NCBI GenBank assembly: GCA_050945515.1
Contig: JBMNTB010000025.1
Span: 1 to 25,943 of the forward strand
Direction: 5' to 3'
Origin: UBA1046 sp050945515
GTDB taxonomy: Bacteria; Bacillota; Clostridia; Saccharofermentanales; DTU023
DNA length: 25,943 bases
The translations under genes and the position numbers were made by a program. The stretch's first letter is position 1, and each line of letters begins with the position of its first letter. Under the pieces are notes generated by a model, which saw nothing but the letters and a program-made list of their open reading frames with translations, was not told the DNA's origin and did not search any database. This document shows, in pieces, positions 1 through 7,802 of the stretch.

Positions 1-58
1 GAAGTACGAAAGAAATCCGAATAGGGACTAAAAAAATAATCCAAATCCAAATTTTTAG

Positions 59-81
59 AACTTGTCAAAAAAACTTGTCAA
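59..81. repeat. Direct repeat AACTTGTCAA upstream of pta promoter
   Basis: The 10-mer AACTTGTCAA occurs at 59-68 and again at 72-81, a 13-bp period. A partial third copy (AAAACTTG) lies at 83-90. The repeats sit just upstream of the candidate pta -35 box, where an activator or repressor could bind. The repeats are seen directly; a regulatory role is inferred. Confidence 0.4.
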
Positions 82-100
82 GAAAACTTGGAGCTTTTAA

Positions 101-129
101 TTGAATCTATCCGCAGGATAACTTATACT
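101..129 (+). promoter_or_regulatory. Candidate sigma-A promoter of pta-ackA
   Basis: TTGAAT at 101-106 and TATACT at 124-129 are separated by exactly 17 bases and lie about 50 bases before the pta start. The boxes fit the sigma-A consensus well. No other good promoter is seen between here and ackA, so one transcript for both genes is likely. Confidence 0.6.
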
Positions 130-180
130 AACTGTTGGTGTTATTTTAACTATTAAATATAAATTATGTGGAGGAATAAG

Positions 181-1173
181 ATGAGTTTTTTAGACAATGT
201 CAAAGCTGAAGCTCGCAAGGTAAAGAAAAATATCGTTTTACCGGAGAGTATGGACCCGCGCGTTGTTGAAGCGGCAGCCAAGATTTTACAGGAAAACTTG
301 GCTAATGTCATATTGATTGGCAAACAAGAAGAAATCCAGGAGCAAGCACCTGATTGGGATGTCTCCGGTGCTACTTTTGTTGATCCGGCTTTATATGAAG
401 GACTGGATGAATTTGCAGACACATTCTATGAAATGCGTAAAAAGAAAGGCATGACTCCTGAAGCAGCTAGGGAGACTATGCTTGAACCAACACCATTTGG
501 CGTCATGATGGTTAAGAAGGATCTTGCTGATGGTTTGGTGGCCGGTGCTGTCGGCAGTACAGCTGATACACTGAGACCGGCATTGCAGATTTTGCGCACT
601 AAGGAGGGTACTAATCTAGTTTCATCATTTTTCCTGATGGTGGTTCCTGATTGCCCCTATGGGGATAACGGTACTTTTCTGTTTTCTGATTGTGGTCTGG
701 TCGAGAATCCTGACGCCGCTCAGCTGGCAGAGATTGCAGTTTCTTCTGCGTCATCCTTCCGGGCCTTGACTGGTACTGAACCCAAAGTCGCACTTCTATC
801 TTATTCCAGCTTTGGCTCCGCCAAAAGTGAATTGACTGAGAAGGTAGTCGAGGCGACAAAGTTGGCCAAGGAGAAGGCACCTCATCTGACTTTGGATGGC
901 GAACTTCAGGCCGATGCGGCGATCATTCCGGCAATTGGCAAATCAAAAGCGCCTAAGAGTAAAGTACAGGGTGATGCCAATTGTCTGATATTCCCGGACC
1001 TGAATGCCGGCAATATTGCTTATAAGTTAGTAGAACGGCTTGGCAAGGCTGAAGCATACGGTCCTATGTTGCAGGGAATTGCCAAACCGGTCAATGATTT
1101 GTCTCGTGGTTGCAGTGCTGACGACATTGTCGGCGTAGTTGCTTTAACTGTACTCCAGTGTACACAAAATTAA
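181..1173 (+). CDS. pta: Phosphate acetyltransferase
   Basis: Converts acetyl-CoA and phosphate to acetyl phosphate and CoA in the cytoplasm, the first step of acetate formation. The 330-residue protein has the usual length of the short clostridial Pta without an N-terminal DRTGG extension. Family stretches include LPESMDPR near the N-terminus, LADGLVAGAVGSTADT, FSDCGLVENPDAAQLAEIA, SYSSFGSAKS and the C-terminal FPDLNAGNIAYKLVERLG. An upstream in-frame ATG at 166 would add five residues but would place the GGAGG at 170-174 inside the gene. The ATG at 181 sits 6 bases behind that GGAGG and is preferred. ackA follows 33 bases later, giving the classic Pta-AckA acetate/ATP pathway. Confidence 0.96.
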   Translation: MSFLDNVKAEARKVKKNIVLPESMDPRVVEAAAKILQENLANVILIGKQEEIQEQAPDWDVSGATFVDPALYEGLDEFADTFYEMRKKKGMTPEAARETMLEPTPFGVMMVKKDLADGLVAGAVGSTADTLRPALQILRTKEGTNLVSSFFLMVVPDCPYGDNGTFLFSDCGLVENPDAAQLAEIAVSSASSFRALTGTEPKVALLSYSSFGSAKSELTEKVVEATKLAKEKAPHLTLDGELQADAAIIPAIGKSKAPKSKVQGDANCLIFPDLNAGNIAYKLVERLGKAEAYGPMLQGIAKPVNDLSRGCSADDIVGVVALTVLQCTQN

Positions 1174-1206
1174 TAATGGCTAAAGCCGGAGGATAAGGAA
1201 TATTTT

Positions 1207-2412
1207 ATGAAAATACTAATAATTAATTCTGGTAGTTCTTCTCTCAAGTATCAAGTAATCAATTATGAGGCACGCGAGGTCCTGTGCGTAGGTCTTTGTG
1301 AGCGTATCGGCATTGATGATCCCAGCATGACTCACAAGCTTAGCGATGGCAAAACCTTCAAAGGGGATATGGATTTCAAAACGCATCGGGATGCTGTATT
1401 TGCGATGGTCGAAAAACTTACTTCTGAAGAATATGGAGTTATTAAAGAGCTTGACGAGATTTCAGCAGTTGGCCACCGTGTCCTGCATGGTGGTGAAGAG
1501 TTTACTGCTCCTGCCTTAGTTACTGACGAGGTCAAGCAGGCAATTCGTAAATGCTTTGCATGGGGGCCACTACATAATCCGGCCAACTTAACCGGTATTG
1601 AAGTCTGTGAAGAAATAATGCCGGGTATTCCGCAGGTGGCGATCTTTGATACTGCTTTCCATCAGACGATGCCTGCTGAGGCCTTTATCTACGCTTTGCC
1701 CTATCGCTATTATGAGGAACTCGGGATCCGCCGTTACGGCTTCCATGGTACTTCGCATATGTATGTATCGCAGCAGGCCGTAGAACTCCTGGGGGGCGAA
1801 GCTGAAGGCACCAGAATCATCACTTGCCATCTTGGCAATGGTTCATCCTTTGCTGCGGTTAAAGATGGCAAATGCGTTGATACCAGCATGGGACTCACAC
1901 CTTTGGCAGGAATAGCCATGGGTACCCGTTGCGGGGATATCGACCCAGCTATTGTACCTTATATTATGAAGGCGGAAAATTTAACTCCTGATGAGATTGA
2001 TCACATTATGAATAAAGAATCAGGTGTGAAAGGAGTTTCGGGGGTTAGTTCGGATTTCAGAGATCTCGCTGCAACGGCTGCTGAGGGTAACGAAAGATCT
2101 AAGCTGGCATTGGATATGTTTGTGTATCAAGGCAGGAAGATTATCGCAAGTTACGCGGCTGCCTTGGGTGGAGTTGATGCCATAGTATTTACGGCCGGAA
2201 TCGGTGAGAATGATCCCGATACTCGCGCAAGAATGCTTGAAAATCTGGAGTTTATGGGTGTAGAGGTTGATCGCAGCAAGAATGATGGTCTTAGATCTAA
2301 GGTTGCTGATATTTCTAAAGACGGATCGAAGGTTAGAGTATTTGTTATTCCGACAAATGAGGAGCTCTCAATTGCAATTCAGACCGTTGAGCTGCTTGGA
2401 CTGGATAAGTAG
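1207..2412 (+). CDS. ackA: Acetate kinase
   Basis: Transfers phosphate from acetyl phosphate to ADP, making acetate and ATP, as the partner of the upstream Pta. The 401 residues are full length. Diagnostic stretches are NSGSSSLKYQ at the N-terminus, GHRVLHGG, FDTAFHQTMP, the signature YGFHGTSH, the phosphate-binding CHLGNGSS, GTRCGDIDP, and FTAGIGEND followed by NEELSIA at the C-terminus. The start is an ATG 7 bases after AAGGA (1195-1199); a GGAGG also lies at 1188-1192. It is probably co-transcribed with pta. A perfect inverted repeat follows the stop, just before the rpmF promoter. Confidence 0.97.
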   Translation: MKILIINSGSSSLKYQVINYEAREVLCVGLCERIGIDDPSMTHKLSDGKTFKGDMDFKTHRDAVFAMVEKLTSEEYGVIKELDEISAVGHRVLHGGEEFTAPALVTDEVKQAIRKCFAWGPLHNPANLTGIEVCEEIMPGIPQVAIFDTAFHQTMPAEAFIYALPYRYYEELGIRRYGFHGTSHMYVSQQAVELLGGEAEGTRIITCHLGNGSSFAAVKDGKCVDTSMGLTPLAGIAMGTRCGDIDPAIVPYIMKAENLTPDEIDHIMNKESGVKGVSGVSSDFRDLAATAAEGNERSKLALDMFVYQGRKIIASYAAALGGVDAIVFTAGIGENDPDTRARMLENLEFMGVEVDRSKNDGLRSKVADISKDGSKVRVFVIPTNEELSIAIQTVELLGLDK

Positions 2413-2431
2413 ATTGTCCCGGAAATTGGTT

Positions 2432-2464
2432 CTGCAGTGAACTGTTATATATGGATCACTGCAG
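2432..2464 (+). terminator. Perfect 9-bp inverted repeat after ackA, possible weak terminator
   Basis: CTGCAGTGA at 2432-2440 and TCACTGCAG at 2456-2464 form a perfect 9-bp stem with a 15-base loop. The bases after it (GATTAATTCTTG) are T-rich but hold no continuous T-run, so an intrinsic terminator would be weak. The repeat ends 10 bases before the rpmF -35 box, so it could equally be an operator. Confidence 0.4.
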
Positions 2465-2473
2465 GATTAATTC

Positions 2474-2503
2474 TTGACAAGATAGTATTAGATAAGTGAT
2501 AAT
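2474..2503 (+). promoter_or_regulatory. Candidate promoter of rpmF
   Basis: A consensus TTGACA at 2474-2479 is followed after 18 bases by GATAAT at 2498-2503. Transcription would start near 2510 and give an 85-90 base leader before rpmF. Confidence 0.6.
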
Positions 2504-2512
2504 ACATTTCGC

Positions 2513-2573
2513 GTCTCAACGGGAGTAGCCGTTTATACCTACAACGGCTCGGAGACAAGTGTCCGAGAGGACA
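2513..2573 (+). promoter_or_regulatory. Structured rpmF mRNA leader with alternative hairpins
   Basis: Several perfect stems overlap. AGCCGTT (2527-2533) pairs with AACGGCT (2543-2549), enclosed by GTCTC (2513-2517) with GAGAC (2552-2556). The same CCGTT (2529-2533) can instead pair with an upstream AACGG (2518-2522). CTCGGA (2548-2553) pairs with TCCGAG (2562-2567). TGTCC (2560-2564) pairs with GGACA (2569-2573) around a GAGA tetraloop. The third stem overlaps both the first and the last, so they cannot all form together. This is the layout of a switching leader, perhaps for L32 feedback. The pairing is seen; the regulation is inferred. Confidence 0.45.
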
Positions 2574-2596
2574 GCAAATGGATGGAGGTGTGACAA

Positions 2597-2779
2597 ATGG
2601 CAGTCCCGAAACGCAAATGGTCAAAAGCGAGAAGCCGCAGAGCACGAGCTAACTGGAAAATCAGTGCACCCACTCTAGTGGAATGTCCGCGTTGCAAATC
2701 ATTGGCAGCAGCCCATAGAGTCTGCAAAAGCTGTGGCTATTACAAAGGTCGTGAGATTGTTGCTGTTGAAGATAAATAA
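2597..2779 (+). CDS. rpmF: 50S ribosomal protein L32
   Basis: A component of the large ribosomal subunit. The 60 residues are normal length: a basic N-terminal arm (AVPKRKWSKARSRRARANWK) and a zinc ribbon with C30-x2-C33 and C43-x2-C46, so this is the zinc-containing (C+) form. An ATG start follows GGAGG (2584-2588). The gene has its own promoter and structured leader and is closed by a strong terminator. In many Firmicutes rpmF is preceded by yceD (DUF177) and followed by plsX; neither is present here, with ackA upstream and der downstream. Confidence 0.97.
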   Translation: MAVPKRKWSKARSRRARANWKISAPTLVECPRCKSLAAAHRVCKSCGYYKGREIVAVEDK

Positions 2780-2803
2780 TCTCTAACCTGATACTAATGA
2801 CAT

Positions 2804-2838
2804 AAAGCAACGGCGCCTGAAGGAACCGTTGCTTTTTT
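2804..2838 (+). terminator. Intrinsic terminator of rpmF
   Basis: AAAGCAACGG (2804-2813) pairs perfectly with CCGTTGCTTT (2826-2835) around a 12-base loop, running into a T6 tract ending at 2838. It separates rpmF from der, so der needs its own promoter or read-through. Confidence 0.9.
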
Positions 2839-2854
2839 CTAGAAAGGTAAATTT

Positions 2855-4180
2855 ATGAATAAGCCGACAGTCGCAATTGTAGGCAGACCGAATGTAGGTA
2901 AGTCATCCCTTTTTAATATGCTTGCCGGTATGCGTATTTCAATTGTAGCTCCGACACCTGGTGTCACTAGGGATCGTGTTTTTGCTGATTCTGAATGGCA
3001 GGGAATCGGCTTTTCTATGATTGATACAGGCGGTATCGAGCCTGAGTCAACGGATGACTTGTTGTTGCAAATGCGATTTCAAGCCGAGATTGCTATTGAA
3101 GCAGCTGATGTCATTATCTTTATGACGGATATTCAAAGCGGTTTGACCGCTGCAGATCTGGAAATCGCTAGACAGTTGCGACGTAGTAACAAACCGGTAA
3201 TAGTTGCTGTAAATAAAATTGATCAACCTGGGGATCCACCGCCCGGTTTTTATGAATTTTATCAATTAGGTTTTTCTGAGGTGTATGCGGTTTCTGCCAG
3301 CCACAAATTAGGATTGGCGGAGATATTAGATGCTATTATTGCATATATCCCTACAGATTTTACCAATGATCTGTCTCATGATACTATCCGGGTAGCTGTG
3401 ATAGGTAAACCGAATTCCGGCAAATCCTCCCTAATTAACCGCCTAACAGGAGAGAAGAGGGCTATCGTATCTTCAATAGCCGGAACTACCAGGGATGCAA
3501 TAGATACCTTTGTCAGCAATGAATACGGCAATTTTACTTTAGTTGATACCGCTGGTCTGCGACGCAAGGGCAAGGTTTCTGAGCGAATAGAAAAATACAG
3601 CGTAATTAGAGCCAACCGGGCAATAGAGAGGGCAGATTTATGCCTAATTTTGCTTGATGCAACAGAGGGTATCACGGAGCAAGATACCAAGGTTGCCGGT
3701 TTAGCCTGGAATATGGGTAGAACCTGTGTATTTGTCGTTAATAAATGGGATCTGATTCAGGACAAGTCAGAGGCATACAAGGGTTTTAACCGCGAGATCC
3801 AGCGCCGTTTCCATTTTATGCAATCAGCGCCGATTATTTTTGTCTCGGCATTGACCGGATATAATTGTAATAGACTATGGTCTTTACTCAAAGAGACCTA
3901 TTCCGCGGGTGGATTCCGAATTTCAACTTCGCAAATGAATGAGTTTATCAGTGACGCTGTAATAATGCACCCGCCACCCCAAGACAAAGGCAGACACTTA
4001 AAGATTTATTACGGTACTCAAATTGGTAATTACCCAGTGCGGATCCTGTTCTTTGTCAATGATCCCAAATTGGCTCATTTCTCCTATGACCGTTATTTAG
4101 AAAACCGTTTGCGCGAGATTTATGGCTTCGCCGGAAGTCCCATTCAAATTATCTGGCGTGGCCGCAATGATATGGCATGA
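2855..4180 (+). CDS. der: Ribosome biogenesis GTPase Der (EngA)
   Basis: An essential tandem GTPase that acts in late assembly of the 50S subunit. The 441 residues carry two G domains and a C-terminal KH-like domain. The first G domain has the P-loop GRPNVGKS (residues 10-17), DTGGIEPE and NKID. The second has GKPNSGKS (184-191), DTAGLRRKGKV and NKWD. The last 100 or so residues contain HPPPQDKGRHLKIYYGTQ, typical of the Der KH domain. Length and domain order are standard. The ATG at 2855 follows a weak GAAAGG 9 bases upstream. The stop codon overlaps the extended -10 of the next gene, mltG. Confidence 0.97.
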   Translation: MNKPTVAIVGRPNVGKSSLFNMLAGMRISIVAPTPGVTRDRVFADSEWQGIGFSMIDTGGIEPESTDDLLLQMRFQAEIAIEAADVIIFMTDIQSGLTAADLEIARQLRRSNKPVIVAVNKIDQPGDPPPGFYEFYQLGFSEVYAVSASHKLGLAEILDAIIAYIPTDFTNDLSHDTIRVAVIGKPNSGKSSLINRLTGEKRAIVSSIAGTTRDAIDTFVSNEYGNFTLVDTAGLRRKGKVSERIEKYSVIRANRAIERADLCLILLDATEGITEQDTKVAGLAWNMGRTCVFVVNKWDLIQDKSEAYKGFNREIQRRFHFMQSAPIIFVSALTGYNCNRLWSLLKETYSAGGFRISTSQMNEFISDAVIMHPPPQDKGRHLKIYYGTQIGNYPVRILFFVNDPKLAHFSYDRYLENRLREIYGFAGSPIQIIWRGRNDMA

Positions 4181-4186
4181 TATAAT
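4178..4186 (+). promoter_or_regulatory. Extended -10 promoter of mltG
   Basis: TGATATAAT at 4178-4186 is a perfect extended -10 (TG-n-TATAAT), and its TGA is also the der stop codon. There is no good -35, which extended -10 promoters do not need. Transcription would start near 4193, about 26 bases before mltG. Confidence 0.6.
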
Positions 4187-4218
4187 AGATTAATTAAAGT
4201 GCCGAAAGGGAAGCAGAA

Positions 4219-5358
4219 TTGTCCAGAAAAATTAGCCGTACAATTATCATTCTTGCTTTAATTCTAACCCTTGTTGCGGTAGGTGTTTTTGGCTATTTTA
4301 CCGGATATAATTATGTAACTGCTCAGAATGAACGTCTGAATAAATTGAATCGCTTGCTTGAAGAAGAAGGTAAATCACCTATCACAGAGTCTACCCCCGG
4401 TGCAGTAGAGATCTATATTCCTAGGAACTCGGATCTTGATGATATTACAGATATACTGCTTGTTAATAACTTAATAAAAAACAAATTCGCTTTTAAGATA
4501 CTATCGAAAATTAACGGTTTTGATGGCAAATATCGTTCAGGCACTCATTATCTTGTACCGGAGATGAGTTATGATGAGATGATGTTAATTCTAACTAGTA
4601 AACCCAAGCCAGTGCAGATTACATTTCCTGAGGGGCTGACATATTCTGAGGTTAAGCAACGGATGCGGAAAGCCGGTCTCCGTTTTAATGAAGAAATCAT
4701 GGATGAGATGATGCGTAGACCAAATCTCTTTATTGATTATGATTTTATTCAGGAAATCCACTCTGACCAGGATAGAAAATGTTTGATGCAAGGATATCTA
4801 TGGCCAGATACCTATGAGTTTGATATCAACGAGTCAGAGGAATCAATCTTAAGAAAATTTTTCGATAATACTGAATCTAAACTCAAGGCCGGCAATTATT
4901 CTGAACGAGCTGCCAAAATCGGTTTAAGTCTCGACCAGGCTATAACTCTCGCTTCTTTAGTGCAGAAAGAGGGTCCGATAGCGGAAATGCCCAAAATAGG
5001 GCGGGTATTCCTCAATCGCTTAAAATTGGATATGCCGCTGCAATCTTGTGCTACCATCAATTATTTGCGAATTGAAGACGGTCTTAAACCAATTCTTTGG
5101 GTCACTGATGAAGATTTGACCCGATATTCCGACAATCCGTATAATACCTACAGTATTTCTGCTTTGCCACCGGGCCCGATCAATTCCCCGGGTACAGTGG
5201 CTCTGGAGGGTGTACTGTGGCCTGCCACTGAACGAAGCTGGCCCGGGGCTAATTCTTATCTATATTTTGTTGCCAAAGGTGATGGCACAAATGATTTTTC
5301 CGCAACTTATGAGGAACATCAGGAAAAAGTTGAGCGGTATCGCACTAACCGGGATTAG
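4219..5358 (+). CDS. mltG: Endolytic murein transglycosylase MltG (YceG-like)
   Basis: Cleaves nascent peptidoglycan strands at the outer face of the membrane and is thought to set glycan chain length. The 379 residues start with a short basic stretch and one membrane helix (about residues 7-28), followed by the YceG domain. Recognisable motifs are PEGLTYSEV, QGYLWPDTYEF, the catalytic region LASLVQKEG with Glu251, VFLNRL, LQSCATINYL and YNTYSISALPPGPINSPG. Position 249 is Gln where most relatives have Glu (EKE becomes QKE); the conserved second Glu is kept. The start is TTG at 4219, 8 bases after AAAGGG (4205-4210), with no better start nearby. It is convergent with the next gene, only 5 bases apart, with no terminator between them. 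Confidence 0.93.
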   Translation: MSRKISRTIIILALILTLVAVGVFGYFTGYNYVTAQNERLNKLNRLLEEEGKSPITESTPGAVEIYIPRNSDLDDITDILLVNNLIKNKFAFKILSKINGFDGKYRSGTHYLVPEMSYDEMMLILTSKPKPVQITFPEGLTYSEVKQRMRKAGLRFNEEIMDEMMRRPNLFIDYDFIQEIHSDQDRKCLMQGYLWPDTYEFDINESEESILRKFFDNTESKLKAGNYSERAAKIGLSLDQAITLASLVQKEGPIAEMPKIGRVFLNRLKLDMPLQSCATINYLRIEDGLKPILWVTDEDLTRYSDNPYNTYSISALPPGPINSPGTVALEGVLWPATERSWPGANSYLYFVAKGDGTNDFSATYEEHQEKVERYRTNRD

Positions 5359-5363
5359 CATTG

Positions 5364-6557
5364 TTACTCGTCTAAATCTGCCCTCTCTCTCTTTGTCATT
5401 AATTCAGCAAAAATACGCCTAATTTTCTGTTCCATTTCAAAGGCAACGAAGATTTCTCTAAGAATCACAAAAGCCAAAGGCCCTAAGAGTAATCCTGCCA
5501 GACCATAAATCATAATGCCGATTATCATACTAAGGAGCGTAACTATAGGATGCAGTTCCATGGCATTGCCTAATATAGTTGGTTCAATAAATCGCCGTAT
5601 AACAATAATAGACACCATAAGAATCAACACTCCAATCGCCTGCCAGGGCGAAGATTGAATGAAAAAATACAGTGACATGGGTATTAATGTTGTTGTGATT
5701 CCCAAAATAGGCAATAGATCCACAACAGCAGCTACAATTGCCCAAGTTACTGCATTAGGTACCCCAATAATTAAAAAACCTATTAACGATACCAGAAATG
5801 TAAATGCCAGCAGAACAATATATCCTCCCAATATCCGAAATAAGGTTTTTGTTAGCCTATTTGTAACGGAGAATATTTTGCGTACAAAGATGCGGTCAGG
5901 AATAAAACGCAATAACAAGGCGTATAGTTTATTCGATTCGGTTATGAAATAATAACCGGCCATAACGGTAATAAGCAAAACCAAGATTGTCCTTGGCAGT
6001 CCTGAGATCATTCTGCTTGCGGATTGTAACATTGTTGCGAGAACACCCGGTAAAGCTGCAATTATTTTCTGAGCAAAAGAGATTAGGCTTTCCTCAATTT
6101 TAGCGCTGATAGTAGGATTCAATTCTATGCCAAAGAAACTCTTTGAACCATGAAAAATATTAGATATTTTATCTAATATTTCCGATTCGCGAATCAGATT
6201 CGGGAATTGATAATAGACATAACGGAGAATGCTGATCAGATAATACATTAGACCTCCGATCAGTGCTAACAAAAGAAGCAAAATCACGATATAAACAAAA
6301 ACTGAAAGCTTTTTCTGAGCTCGATGCGGGTGTTTAGTTAATGATTGATCGGCACCTGTTTTCTGCCAATGTTTAAGGATGAATGTACTGATAGTTACTG
6401 CCGCTTGTGACAAGACGAGAGCAAATAAAATAGGAGCCAGGACTACCAATGCGCGCGAACCTATAAATAGAAGGACAGCAATTAGAATTAAGAGCAGAAA
6501 GTGTTTGAAAAAAGAAAGAATAAAGGCTAAATCCATCTTAGCTCTATCGTCCATCAT
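5364..6557 (-). CDS. AI-2E family (UPF0118/PF01594) membrane transporter
   Basis: A polytopic membrane protein of 397 residues with about eight hydrophobic segments: two near the N-terminus, one near residue 90, and a C-terminal block typical of PF01594 with IIGVPNAVTWAIVAAVVDLLPILGI followed by several more helices. Members are named after a proposed autoinducer-2 exporter, but characterised ones also include ion transporters, so the substrate here is unknown. The second gene of a minus-strand pair: its GGAGGA (6565-6570) overlaps the stop codon of the upstream gene (6569-6571), which suggests coupled translation. The ATG at 6557 is directly followed by a second ATG, 7 and 10 bases from the ribosome site. 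Confidence 0.88.
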   Translation of the reverse strand: MMDDRAKMDLAFILSFFKHFLLLILIAVLLFIGSRALVVLAPILFALVLSQAAVTISTFILKHWQKTGADQSLTKHPHRAQKKLSVFVYIVILLLLLALIGGLMYYLISILRYVYYQFPNLIRESEILDKISNIFHGSKSFFGIELNPTISAKIEESLISFAQKIIAALPGVLATMLQSASRMISGLPRTILVLLITVMAGYYFITESNKLYALLLRFIPDRIFVRKIFSVTNRLTKTLFRILGGYIVLLAFTFLVSLIGFLIIGVPNAVTWAIVAAVVDLLPILGITTTLIPMSLYFFIQSSPWQAIGVLILMVSIIVIRRFIEPTILGNAMELHPIVTLLSMIIGIMIYGLAGLLLGPLAFVILREIFVAFEMEQKIRRIFAELMTKRERADLDE

Positions 6558-6568
6558 AATATATCCTC

Positions 6569-7687
6569 CTACATTAAATCCTGCAATATCAGAATTGCGA
6601 ACAGAATGATGTTGGCAACCAAGAAGAGGTAATCAATTTTGTGTCTTTTTGGACTGACATTTTCCTTGTCAGTTGTAATTTGCTGTAATAATTCTCTTTC
6701 TTCAGCTAGAGTACGGTTTCTAGTATTGGTAAAAAAAACTAAAGCAGGTAGTATGAGCATGGCCGAGAAAAGCATTAAGGGCAAGGCCTGAGATATAATT
6801 TGTCCGGTTGAGCCAGGAAGTTGTCCCCATAACAAATCTGCAGTAAATTGATATATAAATGGATAGATTAACCAGCCGAGATTGATGCCGAAATTTGCTA
6901 AGGCGGCAGGCAAAAGGCTAGCGCTATCGTTTCTGATTTTACTAACGAAGCTGAATACAAGTAATAATAACGGTACTGATCTTGAATCCAGTGCCGTCAA
7001 AGCTGCAAATACACTGGTGCCGAAGATTGCTCGCTTCCGATAAGGTTCAGATGACAGGCCTGGTTGTATCAAGCCGTTAATAAGTAATGTAAGACCTAAA
7101 GCCGGAATTAAACATGCGATCAAGACGGTTAGAGCAATTTGTATACCTGATGATTGAAAGAGAAGTATACCTTGATTTAATAAATTCCACCCAGTAGTTC
7201 CAACTAATGTTTTATCAAACAAAAGCAAAGTAATTACTTGTTCTACTGATAAGACAAAAAAGATCAAGGGGAAACCGGATAAAAACGCCAATAGGCAGGC
7301 GATAGGGGAAGACTTCTCTCCACAGATGAATTTTGCTGCAGGTCGTTCCAGAAGAATGATCAGCACTGAAGTCAGATATGGGATAATCCCCACTATGAGT
7401 AACATTAGCATTGCTTGTCCGCGAAAGCTGTGGGCGCCAATCAACTCACCAAATGGCGGGAAATATTGTTCAGCTAATTTGATAATAACTATGAATAAAG
7501 CAAATATAATAGCGGTACGACCGCTGATGCCGGATAGTCGTTCCTTTTCCTGTAATATAGCATTATTGCGACGTTTTTTTAATTCTAAAACTGACAATTC
7601 AGCTTGAGTCAGGGGGTGATTCTCGGCCTGAACAGAATATGGTGTCTTGGTCGCGTCTGTGATACTGTTACTACTATTTTTTTTCAC
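6569..7687 (-). CDS. CPBP-like (Abi) membrane protein lacking catalytic motifs
   Basis: A polytopic membrane protein of about 372 residues with a hydrophilic N-terminus (about 55 residues), eight or so hydrophobic segments and a short charged stretch before a final helix. The second half runs parallel to the CPBP intramembrane protease fold. IPALGLTLLINGLIQ (near residue 195) stands where CPBP proteins have P-x2-EE-x3-RG, and SLLPAALANFGINLG (near 265) stands where they have SLWPxxxxHxxxN. The Glu pair, Arg and His residues are absent, so proteolysis is not expected. This alignment is by eye. The start is uncertain: GTG at 7687 has AGGAG 5 bases upstream and is preferred; an in-frame TTG at 7720 has only AAGG 10 bases upstream. 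Probably co-transcribed with the AI-2E-family gene. Confidence 0.6.
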   Translation of the reverse strand: MKKNSSNSITDATKTPYSVQAENHPLTQAELSVLELKKRRNNAILQEKERLSGISGRTAIIFALFIVIIKLAEQYFPPFGELIGAHSFRGQAMLMLLIVGIIPYLTSVLIILLERPAAKFICGEKSSPIACLLAFLSGFPLIFFVLSVEQVITLLLFDKTLVGTTGWNLLNQGILLFQSSGIQIALTVLIACLIPALGLTLLINGLIQPGLSSEPYRKRAIFGTSVFAALTALDSRSVPLLLLVFSFVSKIRNDSASLLPAALANFGINLGWLIYPFIYQFTADLLWGQLPGSTGQIISQALPLMLFSAMLILPALVFFTNTRNRTLAEERELLQQITTDKENVSPKRHKIDYLFLVANIILFAILILQDLM

Positions 7688-7737
7688 ATTTACTCCTGAT
7701 GATTGATCAGTAATAGACAAAATAAGTATACCTTAAA

Positions 7738-7766
7738 TTGTCACCGAGGCCACTTACAATTATAAT
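7738..7766 (+). promoter_or_regulatory. Candidate sigma-A promoter of glgP
   Basis: TTGTCA (7738-7743), 17 bases, then a perfect TATAAT (7761-7766). The start would be near 7773, 30 bases before glgP. It lies in the divergent gap with the CPBP-like gene; on the minus strand a TATACT at 7725-7730 could serve that gene, though its -35 is poor. Confidence 0.7.
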
Positions 7767-7802
7767 AGCTGTGGCAAAACAATATTCCGTAAGGAGAAGC
7801 TA

